Source: Gentiana macrophylla (Eukaryota; Streptophyta; Magnoliopsida; Gentianales; Gentianaceae). From it: a stretch of DNA of 64,000 nucleotides. Made by a program: the position numbers and the translations under genes. The notes under the pieces are model-generated. The model was given only the letters and a program-made list of their open reading frames with translations. It searched no databases and was not told the DNA's origin. The stretch spans positions 41,126,113 through 41,190,112 of the forward strand of contig CM047810.1 in NCBI GenBank assembly GCA_026214975.1. The letters run 5' to 3'. Below, in pieces: positions 1-11,795 of this stretch (the first letter of the stretch is position 1; every line of letters starts with the position of its first letter).

Positions 1-1300
1 CCAAACACCGGGTAGTTGATAGTATAGCGAGATAAGTAAGGGGTCGATCCACAGGGAATTGGGACGTTGAATCTAATTTCATTAACTCTTTCAATTGTTA
101 CTACTAGTTATTACTAAAACTAAAACAGACAAGTAAACTGGACAGAGGACTATCAATCCAAAGCCAGAAACAATAATTGCGAACCAAAATAAATAAAACT
201 ACAACTATTTAAAAACAGTAAAACTAACGAACCCATGATAACGACTAAAGCAATATAACATAGAACAAACATGATCCACCATCCCGCAACCCTTAATTCT
301 TCCCTAGATTATCTTATGATGATTTAATTCAAGTTGTGGTTCACCTCTCTTAAGTAATCTTCTATCTCTCGATTTTAAAGATTAAAACATCATAAAAGCG
401 AGGTGCAAGATCTCTCAATCTAACAACCTGTAGATTCAACCTATCAACTTTCGTTATGTCAAGGTCAAAAATCTCATCTTTCCTATGGCGATCTAAGGTT
501 TACACCGACTTTCGCCATACGGTAAACATCAATAGCAATACAACTTTTCGTTATCGATTGCATAACACATAATCAAAGGAAAGAAAACAACTTTAAAATT
601 AAACTCACAAGATCATCCATGGACAAGAAAAATAAGTCTTTGAAAAGTATTACATGATCGCTCCAAGTTCAAAGCTTGAGAGATCATCATGGTGATCGAA
701 CAAGATAAGGAAAACAAAAGAAGTAAAACCTAATCTAACCGGATCACCCAAGCACAAGGCTTGGGTGATCGGCTCGAAACCAAGAAGGAGCGGCTGCTCT
801 GTGTTTTTGTGTGTGGAAGAAAATCGATCTATAATAATATTTTGAATGAATTGGGAGTCTGCCAGATTTATAGGCAAGCTGATGCGCATACGATTCAACG
901 CCGGTTTCATCTGTGGGACGCTTGATTTGATTGCTTGGAACGCCCGATTCCATGTCGTTCGAGCTCAAGCATTGAATTTCGCTCCTCCTGAACGCTGGTT
1001 CCTCTTATAAACGCCGATTTATCTTCAAAACGCCGATTACGGCTTTTGAACTCGATTCCCACTGTTCTCGAGCTTGTTCGATGATTCTTATCCAATATCT
1101 CTAACAACCCATCCTTATCCATCATAACAAACCTTATCTCTTGGATATTCTAGATGATTCATGACTTGTCCTCCTTGATCTTATCCTTTTGCCACTTGTC
1201 AATTCCAAACTTCAACACTTGTAGGCTCCTAATTAATCAATGAATAATACCAAAATGTAATATAATTCCAAATTAATAATAAATCATCAATTATGCACAT
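1..1300 (-). mobile_element. LTR-like remnant, 3' part beyond window start
   Basis: Read on the minus strand this block has the layout of a plant LTR: an upstream AT-rich part, a TATA-like CTATAAAT (about 866-873 on the plus strand), then a leader-like part that ends near position 1 in a 'ccctgtggatcgacccc' stretch. The E2 LTR in this window ends with a similar 'ccctgaggattcgac' stretch shortly before its tRNA-Asp primer site, so the LTR end and primer site may lie just left of the window. No long ORF is present; the short reading frames at 650-1125 overlap one another and look like chance. The left boundary is not visible and the right boundary is a guess. It could instead be a solo LTR. Confidence 0.35.
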
Positions 1301-3287
1301 AATTCGCTACGTTTTGGAATTAACTCATTAAAAATATCATTTGCTCAATATTTAAATATAAGGCTCGATTTCTATGAAAATAATACTTAATATGGGGAAT
1401 TTTATATAAAATAAATCGTTATAAATCATACAATTTGACCTTAACGGTAGCCTCGCAATTTGCATTTTTTTGGATCTCAATATACGATGATTTTGATCTT
1501 TTCCCTTGTATTAAGGAAAAATTCAACAAAATTCATCGAAATTGCAAAGAATGTGCTCTACTGACCATGGCAAAATTCACAAAGGTTCTTCAAGGTTGAA
1601 TAAGTGAAAGCGGCTTTCCAAACCTTCAACCTCATCAGAATAACAGAGTGTATTTCATCAGAATCAGACAAATGAACCCAAGCTATATCAGATTTCTTTC
1701 GATTTTTCTTTCCCATGGATCAAAAGCAAGATAAATGGGAGAAGAAGAAGGATTGCCGGCCGGAAAAAAAGAACACCCAAAAAAAGAGAAAAGCAAAGAG
1801 GAACTCAGTAACAATGGATTGCCGGCCGGAACGTTGCTAGAACCATGGCTGCCGGTGGGAGAAACATTTCTCGATCTAGAATCCACGGCAAGATATCTCC
1901 ATTAATTCATCGGCTTTGAGAAATGAATTTCACGTTTGTAAAACAGGGGTAGTTTAGGAAAGAAAGGAATAATATGTCATTATAAATAAATAAGATTTAA
2001 AGGTGTCCTAAATACCCATTAAGTGTTCAAACTAGTCCTTATAAACAAATATCTAATAAATTATTTTTTCTCTCACCATTTAATGTTTTTAACCTTTTTT
2101 CTTACAATCTTTCTAGCACGACATGTTTTGCACAATAATTTTATAATAGTACTACTATACGTATGTGAATTATATTCTGGAATTTTGAAATTTGTATGTG
2201 CATGAATATTATTGTACCGTTCTAGGTATATGGATTTTGTATCTTCATATTTTACCGCAATTTTATTCTATAATATGTGTACATGTTAAGAAGTATCATT
2301 TCATTTTGTAAAGTTGTTTATATTTTAAGATATTTTGTAATGTCATTTTTTCTTGTGATGCCAAGGTGCGAGACTCTTGCTATAGGTTAGGGCTTCTATC
2401 GTGCTTTGATGGGAGCGTGTATTCTTGGAAAAAATAAATTTGTTAAACGGTCAACTATTTTATTTTAGTACATAAAAAAAATCGAATCTGGGCGACGGCA
2501 TATGCCCCCACATGTATGCAGTAGATCCGCCCATGGGTTATGCACAAACACTTGGTCACATCATTTATTCTAATGGAGCACCGGAACAAAACTTAAATTC
2601 CACCGGATGCACTTTGTTGATATTTATACGTACCTTTTTTACGCTTTGATACAAAGGAAATTATCTGATCACAGTAAGGGTACGTGGCCCTCTCATTAGG
2701 TTGGATCCGTCCATATTAATGACAACAAACCAAACTTATTTTTAGAACATTGCAAGGTTTAACGGTTTCAAAAGTTGAAAAGGGAAGTTTGATAATAAAT
2801 TTTTTTTTTTTATATAAAAAGTCGAGTAATTTAATCTTATCATTGATGTGTGTCTTTTAATAATCAATGATTTAAAAATGTGTGGTGCAATTTTGTTGTG
2901 ACTATTTTATTATGGAACTAACATTTTGTTTTCTGTATTGTTTCCGGTTATCAAGTGTCACCTAGACACCTACAATACACATATTTTTAACAATTGAAGT
3001 ACAAACACACATCATATTTTTAGTGGGATAGGCTACATTCACCAAAGTTTGACTCCCAAAAAAAAAAAAAAAGTTTGACTCCCAAAACATTACGGAACAT
3101 GGATCATCACCATTCATTTTTTTTTTCCATGTGTTGTCAGACAACCAACCAATGGCTAGGATTAATTTTCAGTAGCCTTTTTGTGAAATATTTTAGAAGA
3201 TGCAGCATTTGCGATTCTCCACATGGCACAATTCTAACCCTTCACCTATATCCAAATCCTGAAACCTCCTACACAAATCAACCATAT
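1301..3287. other. AT-rich non-coding stretch, no gene seen
   Basis: No convincing coding region. A 15-bp direct repeat GGATTGCCGGCCGGA lies at 1750-1764 and 1816-1830. A small duplication of 'gtttgactcccaaaa' flanks an A-run near 3049-3088. The rest is AT-rich sequence without recognisable signals. Confidence 0.5.
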
Positions 3288-3480
3288 TACCTTCTATAAG
3301 AAATAGCCGTTGCTTCAAAACCATGTTCTCTTACTCCAGTCCTACAATGTAGATCATCTATAAGCTCTGTTCCATCGGCTGTGCAAATGTTTGGCAAAGT
3401 CTTATGCAAATGACTGAGATCATGATTCATACTCTTTTCGCCTCTGCATACTCGTCTTCCACAGCCATGTTATTCTTATT
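3288..3480 (-). pseudogene. Decayed coding-like fragment, unknown
   Basis: The minus strand reads as protein-like sequence in two frames joined by a slip near 3435: first about 15 acidic codons, then an open frame of nearly 50 codons ending in a stop near 3298. Composition is protein-like (HTADGTEL-type stretches, no low complexity), unlike the AT-rich surroundings. It lies just downstream of the fragment at 3541-4240 on the same strand and may be part of the same lost gene. I recognise no family. Confidence 0.25.
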
Positions 3481-3540
3481 ATTACAATTCTTGTTGCTTA
3501 AAATAAACTTTTAGCTTTAACCTTATTCTGTTGCTCTAAG

Positions 3541-4240
3541 TCAATCAAGGAAGGTGGTCTGTAGGCTCCCAAATCCAATATTTGTATCATCAAAAGAATT
3601 AGCAACGTTGTTATTGCCACCAACATGTACTAAACCGTCAAACTCCTTCCCCACCCTCCATAAATCCAAATTGCAGAGGCCACACGTCCGAAGCTCTAAT
3701 TCATCCTATGTTGTTGTTGTTTGGTGGATTGGGATTCATCAACATCTGGGAAGATAAAGATAAATTATCTTATACTTTTTACCATTTGATGGTTTCTAAA
3801 GCTACAGATCTAAGAGAATGGAACGAGCATTATATTATATTATCTCAGATTCAAATACTAAACCATACCTAAAAGGGGAATTGAAAGGAAATAGAAACGG
3901 GGGAGTAACTAGCATTCAATTCTATGTATGTAGTCATAATTCAAGGAGTCTTATTTACCCCTTTATTTTCGTGCTCCACGGCTTTGTGAGTGGCCCATTG
4001 AGAAGATATTCTATTCAGGAGTTGTCCTCCCCTTTCAAGGCTGCTTTGAGAGATGAGTTGTAGTAAATGCGATACAGTTGCGATAGCTGAGGATGGTGCA
4101 ATCTCATTACTGCTTACTTGAATGTCTTAAGTGTTTTCAAGATGAGAGTTTTCATCACTTCCTCCATTGGTGAGTTGATTTTCAGTGTCACCGTTTTCTC
4201 CATGGTCATTGTTTGGGCCTGGTTAGGGATTTGGCCCATT
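3541..4240 (-). pseudogene. Host gene fragment with a recognisable intron, broken
   Basis: On the minus strand an open exon runs from about 4240 to 3959, rich in N, E, S and T and including LERGGQLLNRISSQW. It ends at a good donor (GTAAATAAG, 3958-3950). A pyrimidine-rich acceptor TTATCTTCCCAG ends at 3746, giving a 213-bp intron. Exon 2 begins at 3745 in the same phase with MLMNPNPPNNNN, then a one-base slip, then continues DELELRTCGLCN through a G/N-rich tail to a stop at 3543-3541. Exon 1 also has one in-frame stop. Two exons in phase across consensus splice sites argue that this was a real gene. The upstream end stops close to the CACTA terminus at 4256, which may have cut it off. I do not recognise the family. 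Confidence 0.4.
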
Positions 4241-4255
4241 GTTTGGGCCCTCATT

Positions 4256-4700
4256 CACTACAAGAAAATTGGTTTTTAACGACGGGAAAATTGGTCATTA
4301 AAAGTCAATATCCTGTCATTGAAGACGTTTAATGACGGGAGATTCCCTGTCATGGCCTGTCACTATTGCCTTCCTAACTAAAAGTAAATAGTGACTCTAT
4401 AGTGTCCTCTCATTATTGTTGTTATATAATTGATGACGATATTGTACTCTCACTAACAATTCATATAAATGAAGATATTTTTCATCATTATTATTTCGAT
4501 CTACCCTCATTAAAAATAACAATACTAACAATATACCCCATCATTAGAACATCAATATTCCGGTCACCATAAGTCTTTTTACCGCCAATATTTTACTTTC
4601 CATTATTAATTATACCTTCATTAAAAGTTAATTTAATAATGATAAACTTAGCGTCATTATTAATTATTAATAGCACTACAATGATTTCACAATAGTCTTA
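4256..4700. mobile_element. CACTA (En/Spm-type) transposon terminus and subterminal repeats
   Basis: Starts with CACTACAAGAAAATTGG, the characteristic end of plant CACTA transposons, followed by 'ttttaacgacggg'. It is then packed with degenerate short repeats of the type 'tcattaa', 'ctgtcat' and 'cgtcatta', as in CACTA subterminal regions. The trinucleotide before the end is ATT, a candidate 3-bp target duplication. I could not find the matching far end (TTCTTGTAGTG) downstream, so the element is truncated or its other end has decayed. Confidence 0.6.
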
Positions 4701-6349
4701 ATTACCGTAATTGAATTACATCTATTTGAAAACCACAAAAATTAATACACAAACATTAAAAGCAATGATAGATTTTATTGAAATAAACTTTAACATAATG
4801 TTTTCAAACATTGAAACATTTAAGCAGGACAAGTTCAACCTCAAAACAAAACACCAGAACATAGAATCATCCCATTTAACTAACTTGAAATTATCAGGTG
4901 AACTAGAATGAAGCAGGTTCTTCATGCTTATTCAGCAATCAACCTTGTCATGATCTTCAATCTTGTAATTCAGATAACTGTGAATGAAGCAATTTTCAGC
5001 ATGGTATGCAATGACTTCAACATCCCTTGCAAAATTGTTATCGAACATGTAAGATGACTTTTAATGAAAAACTAAAAACTCGATGAATAATTAATAATCA
5101 CAAGACCAAAAAGAAAAAGTTTGGGCACGTCCAATAACCAAATGCATCTACATTATTTCTTCGAAAAACATATGATGTTTTATGTGACCAGGGGCGGCTG
5201 CAGGAATTTTGACAAGGGGGTCGGAAATTTATCAATTTTTTCCCGTATCACACATATATTTGTATATTTACCTCTGTACATGTAATTATAGAGTAAAGAT
5301 AAAAATAGAATTCGATGCATAAAAATAAGGGGTCGATTACACATGATATGCGTTTATTAAAAAAATCTCCACTGTAGTTAAAAAAAAATATATTTTAGAA
5401 GTCGGCCGCACTCCACAAGCTTGTGGGTGAGATGTGTTTCAAACAGGATGATATCACATCCTCATCCTCATGTCTAATGTCTTCTTTACTATCCTTAAAA
5501 CATACTCCGCATTTGTCATCAGAATGAGCCTTTCTCATAACTAGCATGCAGAGAAAACCCAACCTAAAGTCCAAGCATCACAAAACCATAAGTGTCGTTT
5601 CTTTTCTCTTATTGGCATGAATAAGATTCTTTTATTATGTGCATATTAAACTTCTATAATTCAACTTGCCACACATTTCTAAGGAAAACAACAATGTTGT
5701 GATAACATGGCAAAGCAAGGCAACAATACTGAGGAGTTGTTTAAGACTAAGTGAATCAAGCTCAATTATCACTAATCCGGTTCCATGATTTAAATGATTG
5801 TTGTACAACACAAGTCAATTACCTACACTACTTTTCAACAGAAGTCACTAATACATAAATCCACATAATTTAAATTGCAATGTTCTAGTGCGTTACCTTA
5901 TTGACATAAGGCCAGGTCTTTTCAAGCTGACGATTGAACCAAGTCAAATGCAACAGAAGTCCTAAACCAAAGTGAAATTTATCATGTCATATAATCTTAC
6001 AAGAATAAGAAAACGAATAAATATACAACATTAAAAACAGCCTAAAAATCCCAAGCTAATGCAAGAAGAAAACCGATGAAGGATACTGCTCCGGCATCAC
6101 TGTCCTGCAATGTTGTTTTCACAACGTACCATTGCCGCTTTCTTTTTCAAGAACCATAGCATTATTCAACATCCAACAATAAACACATGAAAGATCGAAA
6201 TAATGAACTTACAAATCCTCCAAGTGGAGAAATAGGTTTACATGTTCAATATTGTTTGGGTTTGGTTGGGGATTTGACCCAAATAACCTTTCCACCTAGC
6301 CAAATATAAAGAAAACAACTATTAATTTTTTAGGTTAAATGTTGTAAAT
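4701..6349. other. Non-coding, possible interior of the CACTA element
   Basis: AT-rich sequence with no sustained ORF. The ORFs at 4711-4925 overlap on opposite strands and have no coding character. Around 5170-5450 'ggggcggctgcagg' and 'gtcggccgcactcc' bracket about 240 bp, weakly resembling a small inverted-repeat element. I cannot assign a transposase. Confidence 0.35.
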
Positions 6350-6464
6350 GACAGGTTTTAATCTAAAATGGTTGAGAAGGACAAACATGTAGTAACACAT
6401 GTACAAAAATGTAATAACACATGTAGTAATTGTCCTTCTCAACCATTTAAGTTTAAAACCTGTC
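6350..6464. mobile_element. Foldback MITE-like hairpin
   Basis: Two 35-nt arms (6350-6384 and 6430-6464) are inverted copies with about three mismatches; both contain AAATGGTTGAGAAGGACAA. The 45-nt loop has repeated 'acatgtagtaacacatgt'. Other small elements in this window (14944-15235 and 33093-33487) also carry AGAAGGACA-like ends, so this is probably one family of inverted-repeat elements. Confidence 0.65.
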
Positions 6465-6512
6465 CTTATGGACTCTGGCTCCTAATTTTTTTTAACCAAC
6501 ATAAACTAAAAC

Positions 6513-7017
6513 TCAAGTGATTAAAGTGCTTACTAGTATCCTTAAGATGGGCAAAAGTGTAACCATTATGCTGCAAAAAGCTGCCAACGCACCGTATTCG
6601 TCATTATGCCTCCTAACATTGGATACTAAAATCATTTCGGCCATGTAATAACCCACCGAAAGCAATGCGAATCCCATCGAGCCTACAGTCCACAAGCATG
6701 TATCTTCCAGAACCATCAAGGACGTGACAATTGCAACGACTACTGATACTGAGATATTTATTATGGCAACCATCATGTGCCCGTTTTCCACAGCCGGTCT
6801 ATGAGTAGAGATAATGGTTAGACTCATATAACATCCTCCCACTCCTATGGAGACGAATCCAGCAAAAGCCATGATGCACCATCTTTCTCCACGCAGAGAC
6901 ACAAATAAATCCAAAGAGAACCACATTTATAGCCAGAACTACTCCCGTTATAATCGGAATGGCAAGATCCTTACCGGAAAGAGAGGAAAAGGATACATCC
7001 TCCACGCAGCGACACAA
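6513..7017 (-). pseudogene. Membrane-protein gene fragment, frameshifted
   Basis: The minus strand encodes about 160 residues in two frames. The first (7017 to about 6890) contains LAIPIITGVVLAINVVLFG, a membrane helix. After a slip the second (6926-6513) continues with three more hydrophobic segments (MAFAGFVSIGVGGC, MVAIINISVSVVVAIVTSLMV, MGFALLSVGYYMAEMIL) and a last one near ILRILVSTLIT. So it is the C-terminal part of a protein with four or more helices. The family is not recognised. The upstream exon is reiterated in tandem (6897-7237). No start codon or promoter can be defined, and it is probably a dead fragment. Confidence 0.4.
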
Positions 7018-7237
7018 ATAAATCCAAAGAGAACCACAGTTATAGCTAGAACTACTCCCGTTATAATCGGAATGGCAAGATCGATCCTTACCAGAAAGAG
7101 AGGAATGGCAAGATCCTTACCAAAAAGAGAGGAAAGGATTCGTATTCATCCTCCACGCAGAAACACAAATTAATCCAAAGAGAACCACAGTTATAGCCAA
7201 AACTACTCCCGTTATAATCGGAATGGCAAGATCCTTA
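6897..7237 (-). repeat. Tandem copies of a membrane-helix exon
   Basis: Three tandem units begin with 'ctccacgcag' at 6897, 7000 and 7151 (about 103, 151 and 87+ bp). All include 'actcccgttataatcgg' and 'ggcaagatcc'. The middle unit carries an internal re-duplication of 'ggcaagatccttacc'. A partial fourth copy lies at about 7480-7551. On the minus strand the unit codes for the helix segment found at the start of the pseudogene at 6513-7017. Confidence 0.7.
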
Positions 7238-7479
7238 GAGCACTCGCATCAGAAACTCTTAACGTATACTCTATTATACAGTTTTAAAAGCACGTTTTTC
7301 TAGTTTACAGAATCTTTATTTAAGTTGAAATGCATCAGACTCTTTATTTATATAATACGGAAGATATAAAGGAAAATTTACAGAATCTCGATGAATGCGG
7401 TAGATGTAAAGGATATTTTATAGAATCTGTATTTTACAGTAAAAAATAGAGTATTCCCTGCAGTGTTATTTTTCCTGTT
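7238..7479. mobile_element. MITE-like insertion between exon repeats
   Basis: About 240 bp of AT-rich sequence separate the third and fourth exon repeats. It begins 'gagcactcgcatcagaaactc' and contains related internal phrases ('tgcatcagactcttta', 'gatgaatgcggtag', 'ctgcagtgtta'). AGATCCTTA occurs on both sides (7229-7237 and 7499-7507), but this may simply be part of the exon repeat. No clear terminal inverted repeat is seen. Confidence 0.35.
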
Positions 7480-7589
7480 GAAACCTCTATTCCCGTTAGA
7501 TCCTTACCAGAAAGAGAGGAAAGGATTCATATTCATCCTCCACGCAGAGACATTATTATTATTATTATTATTATTATCAAAAAAGATCT

Positions 7590-7925
7590 ATTCGAGATGA
7601 AAAAATTCGCCGCCAACAATGCTTGTTTTCGTCAGTAGAAGTAATCGCGACGAAAAGTATTTGACACGCTGTTCATTGCGTATGAAGCGACGCTAAAGGT
7701 ATCTAACGTGACTAGTTTAATATTCGTCGCCAAAGCATAGTCTATCGTGACTAACCTTAATATTCGTCACTAAATATTTCCAAATCTTATTAGTGATACA
7801 ATTAATCTTCGTCGAGTGTTGAAGGTGACAATATATTGGTCACTATAAGCTAAATAATTCATCACTAAATGGTTTTTTGTCACCTAATGGTAAAAACACA
7901 TTTTTCCTTCATTACTTAATATGAC
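7590..7925. mobile_element. CACTA-like subterminal repeat region
   Basis: After an (ATT)n tract (7551-7576) the sequence is filled with degenerate 'cgtcgcgac', 'ttcgtcgcc', 'ttcgtcac' and 'gtcactaa' motifs, similar in style to the subterminal arrays of CACTA elements and to the region at 4256. No CACTA end or transposase is seen, so it is at best a relic. Confidence 0.3.
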
Positions 7926-9451
7926 AAACACTTTGCATCTACCGTTATCTTTTTAATGAAAACTAATATTTGCTAGTTTTCTTATTCCGTTTAATTGGTT
8001 ATTTATTCCTAGTCTTCTATTGATTGTGAGATCTAAATCCTTTTGTCAATGATTAAATTGTTAATATTTACTTATTTCTGTTTTTATTGATTCATGATTT
8101 GATTGTTTGTTTAACTGATTCAATCGGATGATTGGATGTTTAATTTGATCTAGTGCCAAAAATCGAATCTAGGCGGTTGTCAATAAAGATTTTATTTTAA
8201 GTGGTAAATAATATATTGTCTGTCAGTTGTAGCCCGTAGGATTCTTTATTGTGAAAATAAATAATCTGGATTCAAATTAACCCGCGTATACATAATGGTG
8301 GACAAAGATCCTGGATGAGAAGGGCGATAATACTACGATCTTTTCACATGTAGGAAAATGTATACTAGCTTTTTTTTTCTACCCTAGAGGAAAAACAGTA
8401 CTATATAATGAAAATAAACACTACTATATATTTTGTGATATTTATTGAAGAAAACCATTAATATATAATGCATTATCCGAACATAAATAAATATTGTGGG
8501 TTATTATTGGCACTAAAACTTGATTTCATGTTGTTACCGGCTACCGGTGCACCACATCATTTTCACAAAATCGACCATTGAAAGTCGAATTTATAGCCGA
8601 CATCCGACTTTTGAAGGTTGAAGAAGACGATCATTTTATAGACCTCCCACGTGGGACGAGTTAAAGATGTCATTATTGTCGTCATGGTCAATGATCCGAG
8701 ACGGTTAATAGGGCTGTCATGGTTCAACCATGGCCCTGTAAGCAAGAGTTATGGGACTTTTATAGATTCGTGGGGTAATATCGTGTTTGACCATATAACT
8801 ACTGTCTGAGTTCATATAGGCTTATAATGAGCTGCAAAAATCTATACCGAGATGAGCGGGCACCATGCCGGTGATACGAGCAGGTAAACAATATTTACTT
8901 CGAACTGATTTTGGGTAGCAGGAAACGACATATACCGAGTCGGAGGCTCGAAAGCCTTTCTCGCCTTGTCACAGTTACATTACTTAAGGTTGAGATCCAT
9001 TTGAAGTCTGATATATCACTGATCTCATTGGGCCAGTCTTACCTAAAAAAACTTGGAATAGTCAATTGAGTGACATGTGTGTCATTCGGATTATACCCGC
9101 ATCACATCACAACTTTTCTGTTGATAAATCTAAACTAATATTTTGCATCATTTTTTCATATAAATAAAGATCATGGTTTCTATTACTTTCCATGTGGCTT
9201 TCATCACTTAAAAGAAGTGTGTAGGTTAGAGAAACAAGGTGTGGTGTATGTCATTATCTACACCATCTGTTTTAAATTGTGTGATTCAGACTATTCGGGT
9301 GTCAAGTCACTCCAAATGGTATGATTACACAAGAACTTTCCAGAAAAACTCTATTTCACATGTGCGAAGAGTGAGTATCACAGATGATGCAGATACCAAA
9401 TTTTATCAATAAAATAGTATCGAATCACTTTATAGCCATACACTTTGAATT
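7926..9451. other. Non-coding stretch, nothing recognised
   Basis: AT-rich with several short runs of T. No coding region, RNA gene or clear element ends found. The reading frame at 8563-8745 on the minus strand is short and lacks any family signature. Confidence 0.5.
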
Positions 9452-11400
9452 TGTAACGCCCATGACCCGGATACTGAGCCCTTATCCAGACACGGGACGT
9501 TTGGCACGTGACATTTAGAATAAACCATAAATCTCACGTAAGCCTCGTATCATATCAGAGTAATAAAAGATTCACGCGGAAGAAAATAAGCTGAAGACTT
9601 GGGAAAATAGACCTTTGGGATCTTCCAAAATAACCACAACTAGAATACAACCGCTGTCAAACTATGTCATAAATAACTGAAAACAAACACTATTATCCAT
9701 TACAACTCACTTGTTTGAAAAGATGTAGCAACTACAAAAGGAAACTAAAACATAAGTGACTCCATTACTCCATCTTAAGCTATCACTACAAGCTTGTCAT
9801 CAAATAAACTTGTACCTACAACCTTCTTATTTGAAATAAAGGAGTGAGCACCGCCCGAATGCTCGGTAAGGAGAAATAAGATCCAAATGGAGATTTATGG
9901 TTGTTCACATGCCGGGAGACACGACATGAATCTACTTTATCCACTTTCACAAACTGTTTCAAGACATTACTTGTAACATAAAGAAAACCACCTTTAAAAC
10001 ATAACATTAAAACGTAAAAGAAAGACACATTGAAACAGTTACTTAGCGATGCATAGAACACATGCCTACTTACTATATCGGTTTATCTTGCACGTATTGG
10101 TTTCTTTACATTAATTACTTACTTATCGTGTTTAGCCTATTGATCAAACTTACGTAAGCTATCAACTAACACATACTTTACTTGTCCACTAACCATAACA
10201 TGTTCGTGTCTTCCATGTCCTGTTCATACTGCATGTCTACTTGCTTACTTAACATATCTATGTTCTTGTCCTGACTATTCATGTACCTTACTTTCTTACC
10301 ATAAGATAAGGGTTTGGTTCAACACGGGTAATATGACAACCATACCTCCAACTTGGGACTTAAGGTACCCAAGGTACTCCATACAATACGTTGTCTTAAG
10401 AACGACATGGTTAATACAACTAGTCATACCTCCGGCACAGGACTTAGGTACCCATGGTACTCCTTATAGTACATTTCTAGGTCACTAACTCTAAACAAAT
10501 AAGAGCACATAACACACACAGATTCATCGTTCAAGTCCATATCTAACCTACGGGAACATTCAAAGACTGTACCAACACCAAACTCCCACCCTATATCCAC
10601 TACTCATAACCTAGATGCATAAAACATTTTAAATAAAAGTAACTAGAAAGCAGTAATTTTCTTAAAACATAGTTTGCCAAATACCCGACAACACATAATT
10701 ATATCTAGTTTTGTGCAGTTTAACATAAAGCAGTGATCAAAACACCTTAAAGGCATAACCTTCAAACTAAAAACGGAACATTTTGATAAGAAGAACTCTT
10801 TAACTTTTAAATGAGTTGAAACCAAACACCTAACGATGTTTAGCCCTTGAAACCTTGCAAACCTATGAACAACCAAAACTCTAACATCAAAGGCCAAGAA
10901 CCCTAACTTAACACGATCAAACTACAAATTAACGAGAGATTATGATAATTACATTTTTGAGAAGAAACAAGATCCAAAACTGCTCTTGAATCAGGATCTC
11001 CTCGAAACTGAGACTCTGACCTGCAGACACGTCATGGACAAGGTCAGACGCGTCCTGGGAACCAAAACTAGGACATGTCTGGGGCAAGGTCAGGACGCTT
11101 ATTCGAGGATGTTGCTCGGTTCAGTGAGCCAACTCTCCCCAAAACCCCGAAACGCGATTTTGTGAAGTCTAGGGCTCACTAAAGTCCCTTTATAAACTTT
11201 TCAGAGCTTAGATCGGTTTTCCAAAGACTTAGAGGAAACAAAAAGCTACAAAAGAAAAGGAATAGGAAAAACGAATTCTAAAAGAACTAAAATACTCTTA
11301 CAGAGAGGTGATAGGTTTTACAGAAACATTGAAAATAAAAATCAAATAGCATTAACCATACAAATCACTTTTCAGGGATAGGTTGTGGATAAACATAGGC
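9452..11400 (-). mobile_element. LTR-like block, probably a solo or orphan LTR
   Basis: On the plus strand the block begins TGTAACGCCC, the complement of a typical LTR end (GGGCGTTACA). Read on the minus strand it has a TATA-like TTATAAAG near 11190 followed by a transcribed-leader-like GC-richer stretch. Inside, two related units 'catacctcc...ggactta(a)ggtaccca.ggtactcc' lie at about 10346-10392 and 10426-10472. There is no gag or pol next to it and no primer site at 9440-9451, so it is isolated. I could not find the distal boundary or a matching 5-bp repeat for the GAATT at 9447-9451. Confidence 0.35.
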
Positions 11401-11733
11401 GATTTTATCATTTTTTAAGATGAATATTTATTCATTACAACCATCCACTGATTGTAACTTATAAATATACACAGTAACCTAATTATATTAATAATCACAA
11501 ATGTTTTATGTTGCGAACATATATCCGAGAATAGTTATTACACAACAGATTTTTATAAATGGTATCAAGGTTGAGGGATGAGATGTGTCAAATCACATCT
11601 AGACACCACTACTACATGAGAAAAACTAAATTTTGATAGATCTTAACTATCCTCTAGTTATCATACCTGTAATGTAATAATTTTTCCCATTTTATTGCAC
11701 TACCATATACTTTTAAGCAAGGTGACAATCCAT
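11401..11733. promoter_or_regulatory. Upstream region of the PGIP-like gene
   Basis: AT-rich intergenic sequence leading into the TATA box at 11734. No recognisable cis element beyond AT-rich blocks. The gene's promoter must lie here, squeezed between the LTR-like block and the TATA box. Confidence 0.35.
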
Positions 11734-11741
11734 TATAAATA
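11734..11741 (+). promoter_or_regulatory. TATA box of the PGIP-like gene
   Basis: TATAAATA 55 bp before the start codon. A CA-rich 'cactcaatcacacaaac' leader suits a start of transcription near 11765, followed by an A-run up to the ATG at 11796. The spacing is normal for a plant RNA polymerase II promoter with a short 5' UTR. Confidence 0.7.
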
Positions 11742-11795
11742 GGAATACCATCAATTTCCACTCAATCACACAAACAAAAAAAAAAAAAAAAAAAA

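Noticed and set aside
650..1125. Short overlapping minus-strand ORFs near the window start
   Set aside because: Overlapping frames with no shared family signal in an LTR-like region.
7590..7925. Far end of the CACTA element at 4256
   Set aside because: The subterminal style is similar but no inverted CACTA end is present and the repeats face differently, so the pairing is not supported.
9447..11400. TSD-flanked solo LTR
   Set aside because: GAATT at the left edge has no partner after a plausible CA end on the right, so only an LTR-like block is called.
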